A stretch of DNA of 64,000 nt, taken from Pempheris klunzingeri. Taxonomy: Eukaryota > Chordata > Actinopteri > Acropomatiformes > Pempheridae. Made by a program: the position numbers and the translations under genes. Where the stretch lies: assembly GCF_042242105.1 (NCBI RefSeq), contig NC_092020.1, forward strand, positions 3,771,001-3,835,000, written 5' to 3'. Within the stretch, counting starts at the first letter, position 1. Each line of letters opens with the position of its first letter. Of the stretch, positions 60,968 to 64,000 are shown piece by piece. The notes under the pieces are model-generated. The model was not told where the DNA came from and did not search any database. It saw nothing but the letters and a program-made list of their open reading frames with translations.

Positions 60968-61250
60968 TGTAGTTATCAGAGTTTTGAGTTCAGAAGAGTA
61001 CTGCACTGGGAAGAAGGAGGAGTGGTTGTTAATGCAGGATTGAAATGTACTATAATTGCACTGTGTTCAAATTCTTACTGTGTTTGATATGTTGTAGCAG
61101 GTCTGCTCTTGCTGCATTAAAGCAGGGTTTTTTGGCCAGTAATTTAAAGGATTGTTTTAGCATGACGTGATTGTGCTGTAGGGTTCTGATCTGTCAATTG
61201 TGTCTCTTAGTTTAACAGAATAATAAAAGGATTAAAATGAGAATGTCTTC
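60968..61250 (+). terminator. syce3: syce3 3' UTR and polyadenylation signal
   Basis: An AATAAA at 61222-61227 is followed by a T/G-rich block (TCTTCTGTTGTTTTTTTG), a good downstream element. This places the end of the syce3 transcript before the next exon at 61393 and argues that the two are separate genes. Confidence 0.6.
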
Positions 61251-61392
61251 TGTTGTTTTTTTGTACAGACATCAAGTCATTGTATGTTTAACTTATAGTT
61301 GTAAAGTTACACCAGCAGTGAGAATAGCATTTCAAGTTTGTAAGATTCTTTTGTATGGTATATATTTGAGGTAGACTTTTTTTCTTTTCCAG

Positions 61393-62650
61393 ATGGAAAA
61401 CGCAAACAAGAGCACAGGACAAGCTACATCAACTGCCTGCATTGATCTGGGAAGCATACTGAAAGGGCTGGACTCTTTGTCTAACTGCATGAATCACCTG
61501 GCACGTATGTATCACTGTTTATCCCTTTCCACCTCCAGAAGTGGATTATTGTACACCAACTGCTGCGCACCGTAGCGTTGCTTGTAGATGCCAGTGGTGC
61601 TGAGTTACATGATGCTACATGAGGTCTGTCAGATTGCACTCTGCCGATGGGCAGATAGGAGTAACTGAAGGATTTCACACACACACACACACACGGTTGT
61701 CCATTGGGCCGTTTGATGTGAGGTACGATGTTGCAACTCCTTTTTCTGCTAGGGGGGACAGCTGTGGTCAAAGAGGCAGTCAAAGTGAACTCCTTACTGT
61801 GTTGTCTTACTCGGTTATAACTGCTTACTTCAATAATTCAACGTCTAGAAAAGAAAACATCTGTGGTTCATTTTATATTAAACATTGCAAGTAGAATGAT
61901 TTGTGATACTCAATGTTAAGTTTATCATTAAGGTCACTTGATCCTGTGTCCCTTTTTGTAGTGTATTGTTTTGGAATGTAATATACAAGAAATTAACCTC
62001 TCAAAAAGGAACAAAACAATACTTTCAGTGCAGAAGAGTATGATGTTGCTCCACCTAATGTACACTGAACTCACAGAGATGAGACTTGCAATAAAAGGAT
62101 TGGTCTTAAAGTTCCCCTGTCCTACAATTGGTCTAATTTTTCCAGCTCTGAGTAGCTTCTCTGTTTTTGTTGCACATTGCACTGTGGCACAATAATGTCC
62201 ATACACCACACCACATTCAAAAATCTATTTAGTATGTGTGATGACTCTGGTGTGTGAAAGCTGTGAATGAACTTTCAAAATCTGGTGAAAATGAGCTAAT
62301 TTACTGACAATGAAGTTCTGTATGAGTAATGTATATTTGAGTCTGTTAAACAGTAACTACAAGCACTGCTTAATAATAACAAAACAAGACTATAGAGTTT
62401 TTCCTGGTAAGCACTATACTCTTTGGTGTGGAACCTTATTTATTCTGCAGTGTGACTTTTGGACATGTTACGACTGTGTTGACCTGAGGCAGTTGCGAAA
62501 CAAAGGATTTGTTTTCTGCCTGCAGTGCGAAGCCAGCTGAGGCAATGCGATCTGATCGTTTGTGTTGGCCACCCTGACAAGTTGGCGCTTCTGAAAGTCC
62601 GCGAGGCACCGAAACCGCAGCCCTCCACTCAGGCTGAGACTGAGCCGTGA
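61393..62650 (+). CDS. Small protein gene, possible C5orf58 orthologue
   Basis: Two exons, 61393-61504 and 62526-62650 (237 nt, 78 aa), joined in phase 1 across a 1.0-kb intron with good splice sites (CAC|GTATGT and CTGCAG|TGC). Exon 1 starts with ATG directly after a strong acceptor (TTCTTTTCCAG), so a non-coding 5' exon is expected upstream. The peptide begins MENANKSTGQAT, has a probable amphipathic helix CIDLGSILKGLDSLSNCMNH, then LRSQLRQCDLIVCVGHPDK, and ends in a Pro/Gln/Glu-rich tail. No signal peptide or membrane span. In human, C5orf58 lies between FOXI1 and LCP2, exactly this position, and the QL..CDL...HP pattern seems to agree with it from memory. The function of C5orf58 is unknown to me. 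It could alternatively be 3' exons of a longer syce3 isoform. Confidence 0.5.
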
Positions 62651-62941
62651 AGAACAGAGGTAATTTTGTGTGTCTGGAAAACATAGTTTAATACAATATA
62701 CAAACCATGAGCCATGTAAATGTCAATTTTTTCCTCTCATTATGCGTTTAAAAATGCAAGTGACGCCACCAGTTAGAGGAACTACATAACAATGACCTTT
62801 GTGATTGTGACAATTATGACGTGTTTGGCTGTTCCTAAAAGGCATCTCAGCTAGCCACATTCATGCATGTATGTGCAAATTAGCATTAAGAAACACATAG
62901 ATGGAGGCAAACACCCACATTAAGCTTGGTGTCGGTGCTGG
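62651..62941. other. Convergent 3' region between the small gene and lcp2
   Basis: Only about 290 bp separate the stop codon of the small plus-strand gene from the stop codon of lcp2 on the minus strand. Both 3' UTRs must lie here or overlap. No canonical AATAAA was seen on the plus strand in this interval, and none on the minus strand. Confidence 0.4.
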
Positions 62942-64000
62942 TCAGAGTCCCACAGGGTACAGCAGGCAGCACTGGCTCTGCGCTTTAGAGCTGTGGTCTG
63001 TGGCATCAATGAGCAGCAGCGGGGTGTGCGCGTGATGGGTAATCATCTCCTTCACCCCAGGGAAACTCTGCAGCACAGCAGCACACAAGAAAAGATGACA
63101 GGGACCTAATGATGCAGCGCAGCACCAGTCAGCGTCAGACACCGCCCGAGGCGTGCCACAAGATGTGAACGTTTCAGTTTACTTTGAGTGAACAAATGGA
63201 CTTTTTACTCTCACTTTAACATCGTCGATAATGGTATCAGCATTTTCAGTTTACCTTGGTGGTGTTGAAGCCAGTGCCGAGGAAGTAGGAGTTGCCTTGG
63301 TTACAGATCTTAATGTTGTAAACCTTGCCTTCTTTCAGCAGCATCAGGGTGTAGGGGTGTTCATCTGAGCCTTTTGTGCTGTCCCTCACCACAAATGCCC
63401 CATCCTTAATACACACACACACACACAGTCAGTTTAACATGATACTGCAAATATAATCCTGTGAAATTTCAGCTGCGCGTGTCTGTGCCTCCAGGAAGAT
63501 GAGATACTCTGTGAATAGCAGTGCCTGACCTCATTCACCTCTCTGAGAACAACTTCAGCTTGATGTCTGGTAATGTTTCCTCCATACCAGCTGGGATCCA
63601 AATCCTGGGCGCACCATAATAATAAAACAGTCATTGTAAGGACTCTATCTCATTTCTCTTTTGCAAAGACAGAAATGTTTTTTTTTTTTTTTTTTACAAC
63701 ATCGCCATCTGCTGTTTACCTTTTGAAGGTACTCAGAAGTGTCTAATTGCACAGAACAGGCATAAACTGTGTGTGGCAGTCATTACTCGCCATTACACTT
63801 TTGACTTTCACCTTTCTTGTTCCTGATGTTGAATTGTTGACCTTAGTAAGCTGTGTGGCCACTGGAGGAGCTGGACTTCGTTTCTCTCCTCTGGGAGGGG
63901 AGAGATGAAATGGAATAAATAATTTTTTTATTGCATTATCCAGAGTTGAGGGGCTTACTAGACTCATTAACCGCCTACCTGTTGGACACATCAGTGGGCT
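62942..64000 (-). CDS. lcp2: Lymphocyte cytosolic protein 2 (SLP-76), C-terminal part
   Basis: Five exons in transcript order: 63979-64000 (cut by the window edge), 63812-63890, 63530-63604, 63255-63404, 62942-63067 (stop TGA 62942-62944). Phases agree throughout. The visible protein has a Pro/Lys/Ser-rich linker (EKRSPAPPVATQL), then a complete SH2 domain from WYGGNITRHQAEVVL, through DGAFVVRDS with the phosphotyrosine-binding Arg of the FLVR motif, to FPGVKEMITHHAHTPLLLID, and a tail ending LLYPVGL. SLP-76 is the cytosolic adaptor of T cell, mast cell and platelet signalling; its SH2 domain binds ADAP and HPK1. N-terminal SAM and tyrosine motifs lie beyond the right edge. BLNK and CLNK have related SH2 domains; the neighbour foxi1 supports LCP2. 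Confidence 0.88.

Overview
The window is vertebrate nuclear DNA and almost certainly from a teleost fish, probably a percomorph. Genes are split into many short exons with GT-AG introns. Microsatellites, above all (GT)n, are abundant. Several interspersed repeats match families I know from teleost genomes. The encoded proteins are vertebrate-specific families. There is no bacterial, phage or CRISPR content.

Layout from left to right. (1) 1-6.67 kb, plus strand: the last nine exons and 3' UTR of an actin-binding LIM protein gene (ablim3 by neighbourhood), ending in a villin headpiece. (2) 6.67-20.0 kb: intergenic DNA with repeat fragments, a Tc1/mariner deletion derivative, a 190-bp GT array, and a 493-bp solo LTR nested inside an older teleost repeat. 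(3) 20.2-33.8 kb, plus strand: a complete 19-exon afap1l1 (actin filament associated protein 1-like 1; two PH domains and a C-terminal coiled coil). (4) 33.9-37.9 kb, minus strand: a complete nine-exon gabrp (GABA-A receptor pi subunit), tail-to-tail with afap1l1. (5) 37.9-57.2 kb: about 19 kb with no gene I can support, including a 1.1-kb pyrimidine-rich block, a 25-C run and a large imperfect inverted repeat. (6) 57.2-59.3 kb, minus strand: two-exon foxi1 forkhead gene. (7) 60.1-61.2 kb, plus strand: syce3, a synaptonemal complex central element protein. (8) 61.4-62.65 kb, plus strand: a small two-exon gene of about 78 residues, possibly the fish counterpart of human C5orf58. (9) 62.9-64.0 kb, minus strand: the last five exons of lcp2 (SLP-76) with its SH2 domain, running off the right edge.

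Neighbourhood. In human, ABLIM3 and AFAP1L1 are neighbours on 5q32, while FOXI1, C5orf58, LCP2 and GABRP cluster on 5q35.1. Here both groups are fused into one compact block, with syce3 added between foxi1 and lcp2. The genes do not form one pathway. Shared themes are actin regulation (ablim3, afap1l1) and epithelial or otic and ionocyte biology (foxi1, gabrp); lcp2 is haematopoietic and syce3 is meiotic.

I did not find a convincing new biological system. The most useful unexpected items are the nested solo LTR with an intact 5-bp target duplication, a GC-AG intron and several tandem (NAGNAG-type) splice acceptors in the actin-regulator genes, an 8-nt microexon in ablim3, the uncharacterised small gene between syce3 and lcp2, and a possible distal first exon at 7.3 kb whose splice phase fits afap1l1. 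All exon boundaries were read by eye from splice consensus, reading-frame phase and remembered family sequences; none was checked by alignment.
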